From contig JARSSP010000007.1 in the NCBI GenBank assembly GCA_029624675.1, positions 96,250-160,249 of the forward strand: a stretch of 64,000 nt of DNA. Reading direction: 5' to 3'. A program made the translations under genes and the position numbers. The notes beneath the pieces are model-generated. The model saw only the letters and a list, made by a program, of their open reading frames with translations, had not been told where the DNA came from and did not search any database. The stretch is from Candidatus Contendibacter sp. (GTDB taxonomy: Bacteria > Pseudomonadota > Gammaproteobacteria > Competibacterales > Competibacteraceae). Below, piece after piece: positions 8,225 through 16,511 of this stretch; positions within the stretch are counted from its first letter, which is position 1; each line of letters opens with the position of its first letter.

Positions 8225-9004
8225 TCAGGCAATCCCAGCGGATTCCAGCACTGGTTTCCAGCATTTGGCAAGACGATTAAAGCCCGGCATAGTTGGGTGA
8301 AGCTCGTTAGCCCAATCCGTAGGCTTGAGTGTATTGCGCTCATCCACTAATCTGAGCGTAGGGGCTTGATTACATGCATCCTCCAAAGTTAGGCGAAATT
8401 GGTCGATCAGCATGTTGACTACGGCTTGATGTAAATCACGCCTAACATTGCAACTATCCATTGGGTATTGGAGCCATTGCCCAATTCCGAAAAACCCCTT
8501 GCCATTTGGGTTGGCGTAATCGTATCCGTGTACGAATACAGGGGTGCCAGGAATCTTCTTCTGAACAAGATCAACTACACTTAGCAGGGCACTCTTTACC
8601 TTTCCAAACAATATCTTAGGTTGGCCATTTTTGAAACATTCTTGGCAAGTATTTTCATTTGAACAATTATCTTGCAGTAATTCCAGCATATCATCCTTGC
8701 CCGCGAAATCATTACCGCCTCCCGATATGAAGACCGCCTTCAACGTGTTTCCGTAACCTTTTATCTTGTCTAGATCAATTTCGATCTGTGCTCGGATTGG
8801 GCCAGACATGTATTCGATTGCCTCAGCCCCGTTATGCCCGCGTACAAGCATAATGTGAGTTTTGTTACGATTCAGAATTTTATGCAAGGGCGTCGCTAGG
8901 TTGTTTTTTGGATACCAGAACCAAGAGTCACCGATTGCCAGTATTGTAGGGGAGACGCTATTTTCGCTTAGCTCTGCTTCGTTCCAAATAGGACCGTTAA
9001 TCAT
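8225..9004 (-). CDS. SGNH/GDSL-type hydrolase
   Basis: The 259-residue protein starts at ATG 9002-9004 behind a good AAAGGAG site. Block I reads LAIGDSWFWYP near residue 22 with the nucleophilic Ser, a GGGNDF block near residue 95 supplies the Gly/Asn oxyanion residues, and NELHPTMPGF near residue 238 supplies the Asp/His pair. No signal peptide is seen, so it is probably cytosolic, acting as an esterase or lipase-like enzyme with unknown substrate. Its codon use is AT-richer than the core genes, in line with the accessory zone. The Cys pairs in the middle (CSNENTCQEC) could bind a metal. Confidence 0.75.
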   Translation of the reverse strand: MINGPIWNEAELSENSVSPTILAIGDSWFWYPKNNLATPLHKILNRNKTHIMLVRGHNGAEAIEYMSGPIRAQIEIDLDKIKGYGNTLKAVFISGGGNDFAGKDDMLELLQDNCSNENTCQECFKNGQPKILFGKVKSALLSVVDLVQKKIPGTPVFVHGYDYANPNGKGFFGIGQWLQYPMDSCNVRRDLHQAVVNMLIDQFRLTLEDACNQAPTLRLVDERNTLKPTDWANELHPTMPGFNRLAKCWKPVLESAGIA

Positions 9005-9177
9005 GATTTCTCCTTTGGCTTAGGACTGGGTTGAACAAGACTGGTTGAGGGATCCGATGGGGCAATTGATAAGCCGCGAGCCCCGTTGTCGCGGGCGCGA
9101 AGCATCGATGAACCGTTCAAGGTGAGCAGCGTCGCGTGGCTTTATGCGAGAGGTTCGCTCAACCGCAGGGTTGGTCA
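9005..9177. other. Intergenic region, nothing recognised
   Basis: Only the ribosome-binding site of the SGNH gene at its left edge is clear. I see no ORF, RNA gene or repeat. Confidence 0.3.
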
Positions 9178-9426
9178 TCATGGTTTGATAACTCCAGTAG
9201 TTGCGAGAAGAAATAGCAATAAGCCAAGAAAGGCAACGATGACATGGGGGAGTGCAACGTGCGGCCAGAACAAAATTTTCTTTAGTCTATCGGCGCCGCC
9301 TGACCGCCAACCGCGAAACCAAGACGTACCAATTTGGAATGGAGCCTCGATCTTCTTCTCGCCGCGAAAATATTTTTCGATATCTTCAGATCTCTCGTAG
9401 TAGACATATTGGAAGCGTTGGTGCAT
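9178..9426 (-). CDS. Small hypothetical membrane protein, 82 residues
   Basis: The product has a soluble N-terminal half (MHQRFQYVYYERSEDIEKYF) and one hydrophobic segment near the C-terminus (VALPHVIVAFLGLLLFLLA). There is no clear ribosome-binding site in front of the ATG at 9424-9426, and the first four codons coincide with one arm of a 12-bp inverted repeat. It sits downstream of a toxin-like remnant, so it could be a remnant of an immunity gene, but nothing in the sequence proves that. Confidence 0.4.
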   Translation of the reverse strand: MHQRFQYVYYERSEDIEKYFRGEKKIEAPFQIGTSWFRGWRSGGADRLKKILFWPHVALPHVIVAFLGLLLFLLATTGVIKP

Positions 9427-9525
9427 AAATCACATGAGTCATTGATTTTATAGCATTTTTCGTATCTGCAAAATCTCAATACTTCATTTTAAATCAATAC
9501 GTTATGTTGCATAATGCACCAACGC
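9415..9525. repeat. 111-bp segment bounded by a perfect 12-bp inverted repeat
   Basis: GCGTTGGTGCAT at 9415-9426 and ATGCACCAACGC at 9514-9525 are perfect inverted copies enclosing 87 bp of AT-rich DNA. The right arm abuts the stop codon of the toxin-like gene at 9526-9528. It could be a MITE-like insert or a long-range RNA hairpin. Confidence 0.5.
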
Positions 9526-10044
9526 CTATTTGAGCGCAAGATGGAGGATATGCAACGGAACATGGCGGCCCTGCATCGCCATGCGTTCCGCTGTCACTGC
9601 TGTAAACTTCAGACTCCGCGCTGATAAACCTTTAAAGGTTGTGCGTAGTACGCCGACAATCGAAGCAGTGAGCATTCGTGTAGAGAGTTTCGTGGCTGTA
9701 AGCGCAGCAACTTTTGGAGCTGCTCTGACAGTTCCCTTGAGTATCCCCTTGCCAATAGCCCGGACAATCCCTCCCCCAAAAAAGAGCAAATCAATTGGAT
9801 CGAATAGAGGAGTTTCAAGTTCCTTTTCTTCTATGCCAATGATTTTTCCTTCAAGATCGTAAATCTTATAAACTCCAATCGCGCTCTCGTGACGATAGCC
9901 TACTACTGCACTGAAATCATCATCAAATATCGGTACTGCACCTGCTGGCACGCCCGTTGGTTTGAGATCAAAAACCGTATTCGGCTCGACTGGGTCTGTT
10001 ACAGATAATTCTCTACCATCTTCTTTGCCAGTATAGTCTGCCAT
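9526..10044 (-). CDS. Polymorphic-toxin-like protein, probably C-terminally truncated
   Basis: The ATG at 10042-10044 follows GTGGAGATAAC, a usable ribosome-binding site. The protein of about 172 residues has an Asp/Pro-rich start, a Gly/Ala-rich hydrophobic stretch (LLFFGGGIVRAIGKGIL), and ends GRHVPLHILHLALK. Secreted polymorphic toxins often have a GRHVPI-like motif that leads into further catalytic residues; here the stop comes directly after it, exactly at the edge of the inverted repeat. I infer that the C-terminal toxin part was lost. The family assignment is tentative. Confidence 0.4.
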   Translation of the reverse strand: MADYTGKEDGRELSVTDPVEPNTVFDLKPTGVPAGAVPIFDDDFSAVVGYRHESAIGVYKIYDLEGKIIGIEEKELETPLFDPIDLLFFGGGIVRAIGKGILKGTVRAAPKVAALTATKLSTRMLTASIVGVLRTTFKGLSARSLKFTAVTAERMAMQGRHVPLHILHLALK

Positions 10045-10090
10045 GTTATCTCCACATGATACCAATTACGAACAAAACATCAAAGTATAT

Positions 10091-12381
10091 GTCTTAATCC
10101 CTTCTTCATCAGGGCAAGGTTTGAATTGAACACCCCCTGGCAATGAGGCAACCCGCATGGGTCTTAATCCCTTCTTCATCAGGGCAAGGTTTGAATCGCC
10201 TTCACAAACCAAGGTTTTTCTACTCAAAGAGGTCTTAATCCCTTCTTCATCAGGGCAAGGTTTGAATCCCACGCTTCTTGGATATGTGGGAGGTGTTGAT
10301 ATGTCTTAATCCCTTCTTCATCAGGGCAAGGTTTGAATGGTTGCCCGTTTGGATGTGGCGGTTAAGACAGGAGTCTTAATCCCTTCTTCATCAGGGCAAG
10401 GTTGAATGTTATTTGCAATCGGAAATGCGGACGGCGTACGGTCTTAATCCCTTCTTCATCAGGGCAAGGTTTGAATGGAGATCGCCTATTACGAGGCCTT
10501 CAGAGACCTGTCTTAATCCCTTCTTCATCAGGGCAAGGTTTGAATGCCTGTACCACACCCGAGGAAGCGCGGGCGTTGTGTCTTAATCCCTTCTTCATCA
10601 GGGCAAGGTTTGAATGGTGGACAGAACTTCACATCAGCACCTGAACAACAGTCTTAATCCCTTCTTCATCAGGGCAAGGTTTGAATGGAATCATTGCTAC
10701 AGTGACAGTGGATGGTCGCAGTCTTAATCCCTTCTTCATCAGGGCAAGGTTTGAATCGGCTCAAGCGCACGGTGGAAGACATCATCGAGATGTCTTAATC
10801 CCTTCTTCATCAGGGCAAGGTTTGAATCTAGAAGTGGTCACTGGCTCCACCTTCCTTCCTGGGTCTTAATCCCTTCTTCATCAGGGCAAGGTTTGAATGT
10901 TTGGTGATGGTTGGGTTCTCTGATATCTGAGGGTCTTAATCCCTTCTTCATCAGGGCAAGGTTTGAATTCCTTGCCTTGTCCCTAGTCTTTGGTCTGTTC
11001 GGTCTTAATCCCTTCTTCATCAGGGCAAGGTTTGAATCCCGATCGCGGTCGGATTCCTCGTGCTCGCGTATCTGTCTTAATCCCTTCTTCATCAGGGCAA
11101 GGTTTGAATAGGACAACTCCTGGGATGGGAGTTGTGGAGAATCCGTCTTAATCCCTTCTTCATCAGGGCAAGGTTTGAATTCGAACTTCAACTGCGTAAT
11201 GGATAAATTTTCCGTCTTAATCCCTTCTTCATCAGGGCAAGGTTTGAATCGTCGTGTCCGTCCCGTATGTACGGGAAAAAGCGGTGTCTTAATCCCTTCT
11301 TCATCAGGGCAAGGTTTGAATCAACCCATTGATCTGTGCCATACGGGGTAAGGAGGTCTTAATCCCTTCTTCATCAGGGCAAGGTTTGAATGACGAGTCC
11401 TTATCGAGCTGCTCGAACAGATCTGGTCTTAATCCCTTCTTCATCAGGGCAAGGTTTGAATCTACCAAAGGTAGCAGCAGCTCCGGTAGCGGCTGTCTTA
11501 ATCCCTTCTTCATCAGGGCAAGGTTTGAATACTGGTTGCGCGGCTATGTCCGCACCGAACCCAGCGTCTTAATCCCTTCTTCATCAGGGCAAGGTTTGAA
11601 TGTCATTGCGCGGGTAAATGTCCGCCAAAATGTCCGCCGTCTTAATCCCTTCTTCATCAGGGCAAGGTTTGAATTTGAGGTTTTCTAAACAGGTGCGAGG
11701 TTATTATGTGTCTTAATCCCTTCTTCATCAGGGCAAGGTTTGAATTCCCAGGGTGGACCTGGGTCAAGTGCTCGCCTGGGGTCTTAATCCCTTCTTCATC
11801 AGGGCAAGGTTTGAATCAGGCCCAGGCGTACATGGCCGGCAGCCAGGATTTGGTCTTAATCCCTTCTTCATCAGGGCAAGGTTTGAATAAGCCGCTCGCA
11901 AGGCAGCCGAAGTGACGGTATCGGTCTTAATCCCTTCTTCATCAGGGCAAGGTTTGAATTGGATGAGATCATCAAAAAGCTTCTTGGGATAAAAGTCTTA
12001 ATCCCTTCTTCATCAGGGCAAGGTTTGAATGATTCCTCGTGGGTATCCTCCTCTGTTCACACCGGTCTTAATCCCTTCTTCATCAGGGCAAGGTTTGAAT
12101 AGATCGGCATCGAGAGGATGCGGCCAGTCTGGAGTCTTAATCCCTTCTTCATCAGGGCAAGGTTTGAATCATAAATATATTGGTTATTTCGACGGCGATT
12201 TTGTGTCTTAATCCCTTCTTCATCAGGGCAAGGTTTGAATCCACCAACCTCTGCTATGACGGCAAGGCATTTTTGTCTTAATCCCTTCTTCATCAGGGCA
12301 AGGTTTGAATCCTAAGTGGGCTTACTGGTATGCTAAACATGTTATGTCTTAATCCCTTCTTCATCAGGGCAAGGTTTGAAT
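10091..12381 (-). CRISPR. CRISPR array, 33 repeats of 36 bp and 32 spacers
   Basis: On the plus strand the repeat begins GTCTTAATCCCTTC and ends GCAAGGTTTGAAT. Copies start at 10091, 10161, 10232, 10303, 10373, 10441, 10510 and so on at 68-72 base intervals to 12346. Spacers are about 33-37 bp and all differ. All repeats are alike except the fifth from the left (10373-10407), which lacks one T near its end. Read on the minus strand the repeat ends ATTAAGAC, which resembles the usual type III eight-base crRNA handle (ATTGAAAC-like), whereas the plus-strand end does not. The minus strand is also the cas-gene strand, so transcription is probably right to left, with the old, mutated end on the left. 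Confidence 0.98.
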
Positions 12382-12595
12382 CTACCTACCGCTAAAAATA
12401 GCTTGTGAAGTAGCAGGTTGCAAGCTTGAAAAGTTGCACCAGATCAGTGCGAGCGAGTTAACCATCATCTTGACCACGATATTGATAAAGTGTGGTAACA
12501 TCTAGAATTTTATTTAGCATATTATTTTTCCCTTCGCAAGGGTGGTCACCAAATTGGTCTGCACACCACTGCTTACCCATCCCCCAACCCATCGT
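12382..12595 (-). promoter_or_regulatory. Probable CRISPR leader
   Basis: These 214 bp lie between the reverse transcriptase stop and the last repeat. They are richer in A/T than the neighbours, above all at 12480-12530 (on the plus strand AATTTTATTTAGCATATT), as leaders often are. A small palindrome, CCCTTCGCAAGGG at 12530-12542, sits at the gene-proximal edge. The leader call depends on the array being read right to left; I could not identify a certain promoter. Confidence 0.5.
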
Positions 12596-13441
12596 TCAGG
12601 TTTTCAACTCGGGTGGCGTCGGCAATGGCAAGCCCAAAAAAATCAGCCCACGATGGCTACGCGCCACGCGGGTTTTATCTGGATGCAGCTCCAACCCCAT
12701 CGCCTTTAATTTCTGGGCAACGAACTTCAACGCCTCGTTCACCCGGCGTTCGTCGGGGGCGAACAACAGGAAATCGTCGGCGAAGCGCACGAATGGAATA
12801 TTCTTTCCAGCCAGCGCCGCATCCAGTTCGTGCAGATAAAAATTGCACAGCATCGGCGAAATCACCGCACCCTGTGCGACGCCCCGCCGGGTCCCCAAAA
12901 AACTCAGCGACGACGCCCCTTCGGCCAGCCAAAGATCGATCAAGGCCAGCAATTCCCGGTCCGGGATGTATTGCCGTAACGTTTTTTGCAAGGGCCGGTG
13001 CGGGATGTTATCGAAAAACTTGGCGATGTCGGCATCCACCAGCCAGGGCAACCCGCATTGAATCCGCTCGCAGGCGCGCCGGTGCGCCATTTCCACATTC
13101 CGTCGTGGCCGATAACCGTAACTGTCATTGTGAAACAATTGTTCCCCAATCGGCTCCAACACGCTCAACACCGCCCGCTGAATCAGCTTGTCGCGCAAGC
13201 TCAACGCCGACAACACCCGTTGCTTGCCATCGCCTTTCTCGATGGTGAATTGCCGCAGCGGCGCGGGCCGATAGCGACCGCTCCGCAACTCATCCACCAG
13301 TTCCAGCAGGTGCAACACCAAATCCTTTTCCATCTCCCAACGCGGCAAACCCGGCCGCCACACGGTCTTGTCGGACTGCAACCGCTTCCAAGCGGTATTC
13401 AGCGCCGCCGGTGACAAAGCGCGATCTAGCAGTTCAGCCAT
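12596..13441 (-). CDS. CRISPR-associated reverse transcriptase (stand-alone)
   Basis: The 281-residue protein has the group II intron-like RT motifs: SYGYRPRRN near residues 107-115, DADIAKFFDNI at 136-146 (first catalytic Asp), GVAQGAVISP at 187-196, and FADDFLLF at 220-227, where FADD replaces the more common YADD. No maturase or endonuclease domain follows, so it is not an intron protein. Its ATG overlaps the cas1 stop by eight bases (ATGGCTGA). RT-Cas1 proteins in other type III systems copy RNA into spacers; here the RT is a separate polypeptide. All polymerase residues look intact. Confidence 0.92.
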   Translation of the reverse strand: MAELLDRALSPAALNTAWKRLQSDKTVWRPGLPRWEMEKDLVLHLLELVDELRSGRYRPAPLRQFTIEKGDGKQRVLSALSLRDKLIQRAVLSVLEPIGEQLFHNDSYGYRPRRNVEMAHRRACERIQCGLPWLVDADIAKFFDNIPHRPLQKTLRQYIPDRELLALIDLWLAEGASSLSFLGTRRGVAQGAVISPMLCNFYLHELDAALAGKNIPFVRFADDFLLFAPDERRVNEALKFVAQKLKAMGLELHPDKTRVARSHRGLIFLGLPLPTPPELKT

Positions 13442-14534
13442 CGTCCGTTTCCTCCAACTCCGAATCCTCTCCCGGCAATTCCCGTCCGGCCGAACGCAAC
13501 AGCGCCCGCAATACCCGTGTCATCCGTCGGCATTGCGTGCCGAGACTGAAATCGCCGACCGTTTCGGTAACCCCCTCGGTTCGCAACTCCACGTCCTCTG
13601 CCCGCAACGACAACCCCAAATCGGGCGAAAGCGGCAACGGCCAGCGCCAGCGCGCCTCGGCCCAAGCGCGATAAAACAAACCACGCCCGTCCTTGTTCAG
13701 GCGACAACCCTGCTCGGCCTGGGCCGTGAAATGACGCGGCGTCAGCGTCCGATCCAACAGACTCAACACGAAAGCGTCCACCCCCGGCCGCAGCGGCTCG
13801 ATCAAATCCAGCACCAGCGACTCGCGGCCCGGCACCACGCCGTGCAGAAAACCGAGCGCCGGGTCCAGGCCCGCCGCCTGCACTGCGCCGAGCATCTCCC
13901 CGCCTAGCAGGGTATAACCCAGCGATAGCAAAGCATTCACCGGATCGCGCGGCGGTCGCCGGTTGCGTCCGGCAAATCCCCAGGCGGGCGGCAGGGACGT
14001 GGCCAGCCAGTCGTACCAGGCCGCTGCCGCCGAACCTTCGAACCCCATCACCGCCGGGATGTCCAGCGCCCCGGCCAGGTTAGCAAGCTTGCCGTCGAAC
14101 GTATCGAGCAACGCTTGGATGGGCGTCGTGGGTGGCATCGCGCACCATGTCGCCGCGCCGACCGCCAACCGGCGCTGATAGCGCAGCTTCAATCCGACCA
14201 ACTGCCGGGCGATGGCCAGGACCGCCACCGGATCGCCGGCCCGCTGGTGCTGTTGGCGGCGCAACTGGATGGTGTTCGACAACCCCGAGCCAAGCCAGGC
14301 GACATCGCCGCGACCGCGTGTCGGCACCAGCACCGCCGGAATGCCACGCTCGCTCAACTCCCGCCAGACATCGCAGGTCACCGCCGGCGCGCCGTGCACC
14401 ACCACCATGCCTAGCATCCCCAGCGGCACCCGCTGCAACACGCCGTCGGGCTGCTCCACCCGCAACGCGTGCCCTTCCAGCCGGACCAGCGTATCCCGCC
14501 GGTCCAGGATCAATAACAGATCGCTACTCATCAC
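13434..14534 (-). CDS. cas1: CRISPR integrase Cas1
   Basis: The 366-residue Cas1 has its metal-binding active site in place: Glu166 in GFEGSAAAAWY, His231 in LGFLHGVVPGRES, and Asp243/Glu246 in VLDLIEPLRP. With Cas2 it inserts new spacers at the leader end of the array. It overlaps the upstream cas2 by 11 bases and the downstream reverse transcriptase by eight, so the adaptation proteins are made together. The N-terminal domain (residues 1-100) is of normal size, with no fused RT or Cas6 segment. Confidence 0.97.
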   Translation of the reverse strand: MMSSDLLLILDRRDTLVRLEGHALRVEQPDGVLQRVPLGMLGMVVVHGAPAVTCDVWRELSERGIPAVLVPTRGRGDVAWLGSGLSNTIQLRRQQHQRAGDPVAVLAIARQLVGLKLRYQRRLAVGAATWCAMPPTTPIQALLDTFDGKLANLAGALDIPAVMGFEGSAAAAWYDWLATSLPPAWGFAGRNRRPPRDPVNALLSLGYTLLGGEMLGAVQAAGLDPALGFLHGVVPGRESLVLDLIEPLRPGVDAFVLSLLDRTLTPRHFTAQAEQGCRLNKDGRGLFYRAWAEARWRWPLPLSPDLGLSLRAEDVELRTEGVTETVGDFSLGTQCRRMTRVLRALLRSAGRELPGEDSELEETDDG

Positions 14535-14898
14535 GTTTTCCCCACAGCCGCGTCACCAGTCCCCACAAGCCTTGTTGCTGGACCGCTGGTGGCGGTTTTT
14601 TCTGGTTGATGCCAGCCGCCGGCGGTTGCAGCAGCGGCCCGGCCACCGCCGATTGGCCCGCCAACCACACCTCGGCCGGATGCGAAATCGGATAGGCGCG
14701 AACGTCATCCCGGTGGCGATGAATGCGCTTGGCCACCTCGTCCAGCGTCCGTTGCAACTCGGCGTCGGTGACGTGCAGGAAGAACACCGACTGCTGGGCC
14801 GCCAACGCCCGCTTGCGCAGGTAATAGTGAACCCGCTGCAAGCGCTTGGGGTCGCGGATGTCGTAAGCCAGCAGATACCAGGTGCGCGACGGCGCCAT
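14524..14898 (-). CDS. cas2: Cas2, copy A (next to cas1)
   Basis: The start is the ATG at 14896-14898, giving MAPSRTWYLLAYDIRDPKRLQ; the longer upstream frame is an arginine-rich shadow. The first beta-strand with YDIRD, then RRVHYY-like spacing and QQSVFFLHVTDAEL, is the Cas2 ferredoxin fold. About 124 residues is longer than usual because of a Pro/Gln-rich tail from residue about 88 (GPLLQPPAAGINQKKPPPAV) that ends in a basic-acidic WGKRDE. Cas2 bridges two Cas1 dimers. A second cas2 lies immediately upstream. Confidence 0.93.
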   Translation of the reverse strand: MAPSRTWYLLAYDIRDPKRLQRVHYYLRKRALAAQQSVFFLHVTDAELQRTLDEVAKRIHRHRDDVRAYPISHPAEVWLAGQSAVAGPLLQPPAAGINQKKPPPAVQQQGLWGLVTRLWGKRDE

Positions 14899-14906
14899 GA
14901 CGGACC

Positions 14907-15191
14907 TCAGCGAATGTTCAACAGTTTGACGAACAAAGCATCCACCCGGCCCGCGCCGCGCGCGAACAGCGGCCGCCGGGGCGCGACCCAAGCGAGCAGC
15001 AGGCGGTCGGTGGCGGGATCGATGGCCTGCCCGAGCTGGATGAACAACTCCTGGGCCTCGGTGGCGGACAGCACGCATTCATGCAGCGATTTCTGGCCGT
15101 CCAGCCGCCATTCCAGCAGGATTTGGTAAACACGCCGACGGGTTCGGTCGGCGCTGATGTCGTAGGCGATGATGACGGGATTGCGCGACAT
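14907..15191 (-). CDS. cas2: Cas2, copy B
   Basis: The ATG at 15189-15191 is preceded by GGAG at good spacing; an ATG five codons earlier is possible but lacks this site. The 94-residue product opens SRNPVIIAYDISADRTRRRVYQ and continues LDGQKSLHECVLS, a typical compact Cas2. It is clearly diverged from copy A, being shorter and without the Pro-rich tail. Only eight bases separate it from copy A. Two Cas2 proteins could form a heterodimer or serve different Cas1/RT complexes. Confidence 0.92.
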   Translation of the reverse strand: MSRNPVIIAYDISADRTRRRVYQILLEWRLDGQKSLHECVLSATEAQELFIQLGQAIDPATDRLLLAWVAPRRPLFARGAGRVDALFVKLLNIR

Positions 15192-15263
15192 GGGGATCCA
15201 CTCCAAGTGGGGCGTCGCCGCGCTAGCCGGTAGCTCCGACCGGCGCGGCGCAAGTGGGAACGG

Positions 15264-15809
15264 TTAACGGCTGATGCCCTCGTGGATGATCGAGCCAAAC
15301 TCCGTGGCCAGTTCGTCCAGCATGGCGTGGAACTGATCCACGCTTTTCAACAGCCGTTCCTCTTCCTTGCCGCGCAGATAGTCGTGCCGCAAGCCGTCCA
15401 GCCGCTGAAACCGGCCGTCGATCTGCCGGTTGAACGCCTCGGCGCACTCGTCCATGGCGGCTTGCAGCTTGAGGCTTTGGCCGGCGAAAAACTCCTGGCG
15501 CTCGCGGCGGATTTCGCTCTTGCCGGTCACCAGCAGGTGGTTGCACATCTCCTCGACCGCCTGCAGCTTGGTTTCCACCGCCATGTGCAAAAGCCGCCGG
15601 CGATAGTCGAAGCCGGTCTTGATCTGCTCCAGTTCGTGCGCGTGAACCACCCGCTCCAGTTCGCCGGGGAACAGTCGGCGGATGAGATTGGCGTGGGCGC
15701 GGTTCAGGGTGTGGTCCACCAGTTCGGCGTTCCGGGCGACGTGAGGGGTCAACTCTCGGGGCTCGCGGTCGAGAATGCTGCGTTCGGCATTTGGTTTGCT
15801 GTCGTTCAT
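15264..15809 (-). CDS. Hypothetical CRISPR-linked coiled-coil protein, 181 residues
   Basis: AGGAG stands eight bases before the ATG at 15807-15809. The product is almost all alpha-helical and charged (for example RRLFPGELERVVHAHELEQ, HMAVETKLQAVEEMCNHLL, RQEFFAGQSLKLQAAMDEC), with no transmembrane segment, and probably forms coiled coils. It lies between the membrane protein gene (60-bp gap) and cas2 (72-bp gap), on the same strand as the whole cas operon. I do not recognise the family. The close pairing with a coiled-coil-tailed membrane protein suggests that the two interact. Confidence 0.6.
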   Translation of the reverse strand: MNDSKPNAERSILDREPRELTPHVARNAELVDHTLNRAHANLIRRLFPGELERVVHAHELEQIKTGFDYRRRLLHMAVETKLQAVEEMCNHLLVTGKSEIRRERQEFFAGQSLKLQAAMDECAEAFNRQIDGRFQRLDGLRHDYLRGKEEERLLKSVDQFHAMLDELATEFGSIIHEGISR

Positions 15810-15869
15810 TGGATTGGCTCCTGCATCGAATCGTGCCGTTGCATTCCAGCACGAACCCGGCGTCGTGAC

Positions 15870-16511
15870 TTATTCGGCAAGCTTGCCGGCCGAGGCGTCG
15901 GCGACCGCCTGGCGCAAGCGGCGCTCGATGCGCTCCCGCTCGGCGGTCACCTGGTCCCGCAGGTCCTCGCCGGCGGCGCGGGCAAACCGCAGCTCGTTTT
16001 TCACCTGCGCGAGATACTGGCAACGTCGCAGCCGATAGTCCTGTTCCGCGCGCAGCAGCGGGGCGTAGGCGCGGGCCAGATGACCCAACACCACGGCCAG
16101 CGCCAGTTCCAGCAGCACGCCGAGAAACAGCGACAAGGACAGCAGCAGTTCCGTCCGGGCCAGCGGCGGGCGGTAAAGGCGGGTCACCGCGCGCAACACC
16201 TCCGGATCGACTCGTTCCAGGTTGACGAAGAAGAAACCGATCGAGCAGGACAATGCGAGGATCAATAAGGCCAGCCGGAACGAACTCAACAGCAGGGCAA
16301 CGGAAAAGGCGGGGGTGAGAGACGAATGCCGGTAGCTGGCGGCCAGCACCCGGCCGACCACGAGCAAAATCGCGATCATGCTCGCCAGCCAGGGCAGGCC
16401 CGCATAGGCGGCGATGCTGTGGTACTGGATCAGGAACGAGCAGGCGAGCAGGGCGCTCGCCGTGACAAATTGCAGGGCGCTGCCGAGGCGCGACAAGAAG
16501 CGGGTATACAT
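15870..16511 (-). CDS. Hypothetical CRISPR-linked membrane protein with C-terminal coiled coil
   Basis: GGGAG precedes the ATG at 16509-16511. About four transmembrane segments are visible: LQFVTASALLACSFLIQY near residue 13, LPWLASMIAILLVVGRVLA near 39, VALLLSSFRLALLILALS near 71, and LLLSLSLFLGVLLELALAVV near 122. A cytosolic basic-acidic helix of about 70 residues (QYLAQVKNELRFARAAGEDL and onward) follows. It is not CorA-like (no GMN motif). Membrane proteins in type III loci are often effectors or anchors; here the function is unknown. Confidence 0.6.
   Translation of the reverse strand: MYTRFLSRLGSALQFVTASALLACSFLIQYHSIAAYAGLPWLASMIAILLVVGRVLAASYRHSSLTPAFSVALLLSSFRLALLILALSCSIGFFFVNLERVDPEVLRAVTRLYRPPLARTELLLSLSLFLGVLLELALAVVLGHLARAYAPLLRAEQDYRLRRCQYLAQVKNELRFARAAGEDLRDQVTAERERIERRLRQAVADASAGKLAE

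Noticed and set aside
10066..12293. Several ORFs with repeated LIPSSSGQGLN, NPFFIRARFE and SNLALMKKGLR units
   Set aside because: They are translations of CRISPR repeats in different frames, not repeat proteins.
12530..12542. CCCTTCGCAAGGG as terminator of the RT transcript
   Set aside because: On the minus strand the hairpin is followed by A residues, not T; the stem is only five bases. It is noted only as a palindrome in the leader.
12613..13414. Plus-strand ORFs opposite the RT
   Set aside because: These are antisense shadows; the RT motifs on the minus strand are complete.
15282..16268. Plus-strand ORF of 328 residues opposite the coiled-coil and membrane genes
   Set aside because: It spans two minus-strand genes that each have a ribosome-binding site, and its Gln/Val-rich composition is typical of antisense frames.
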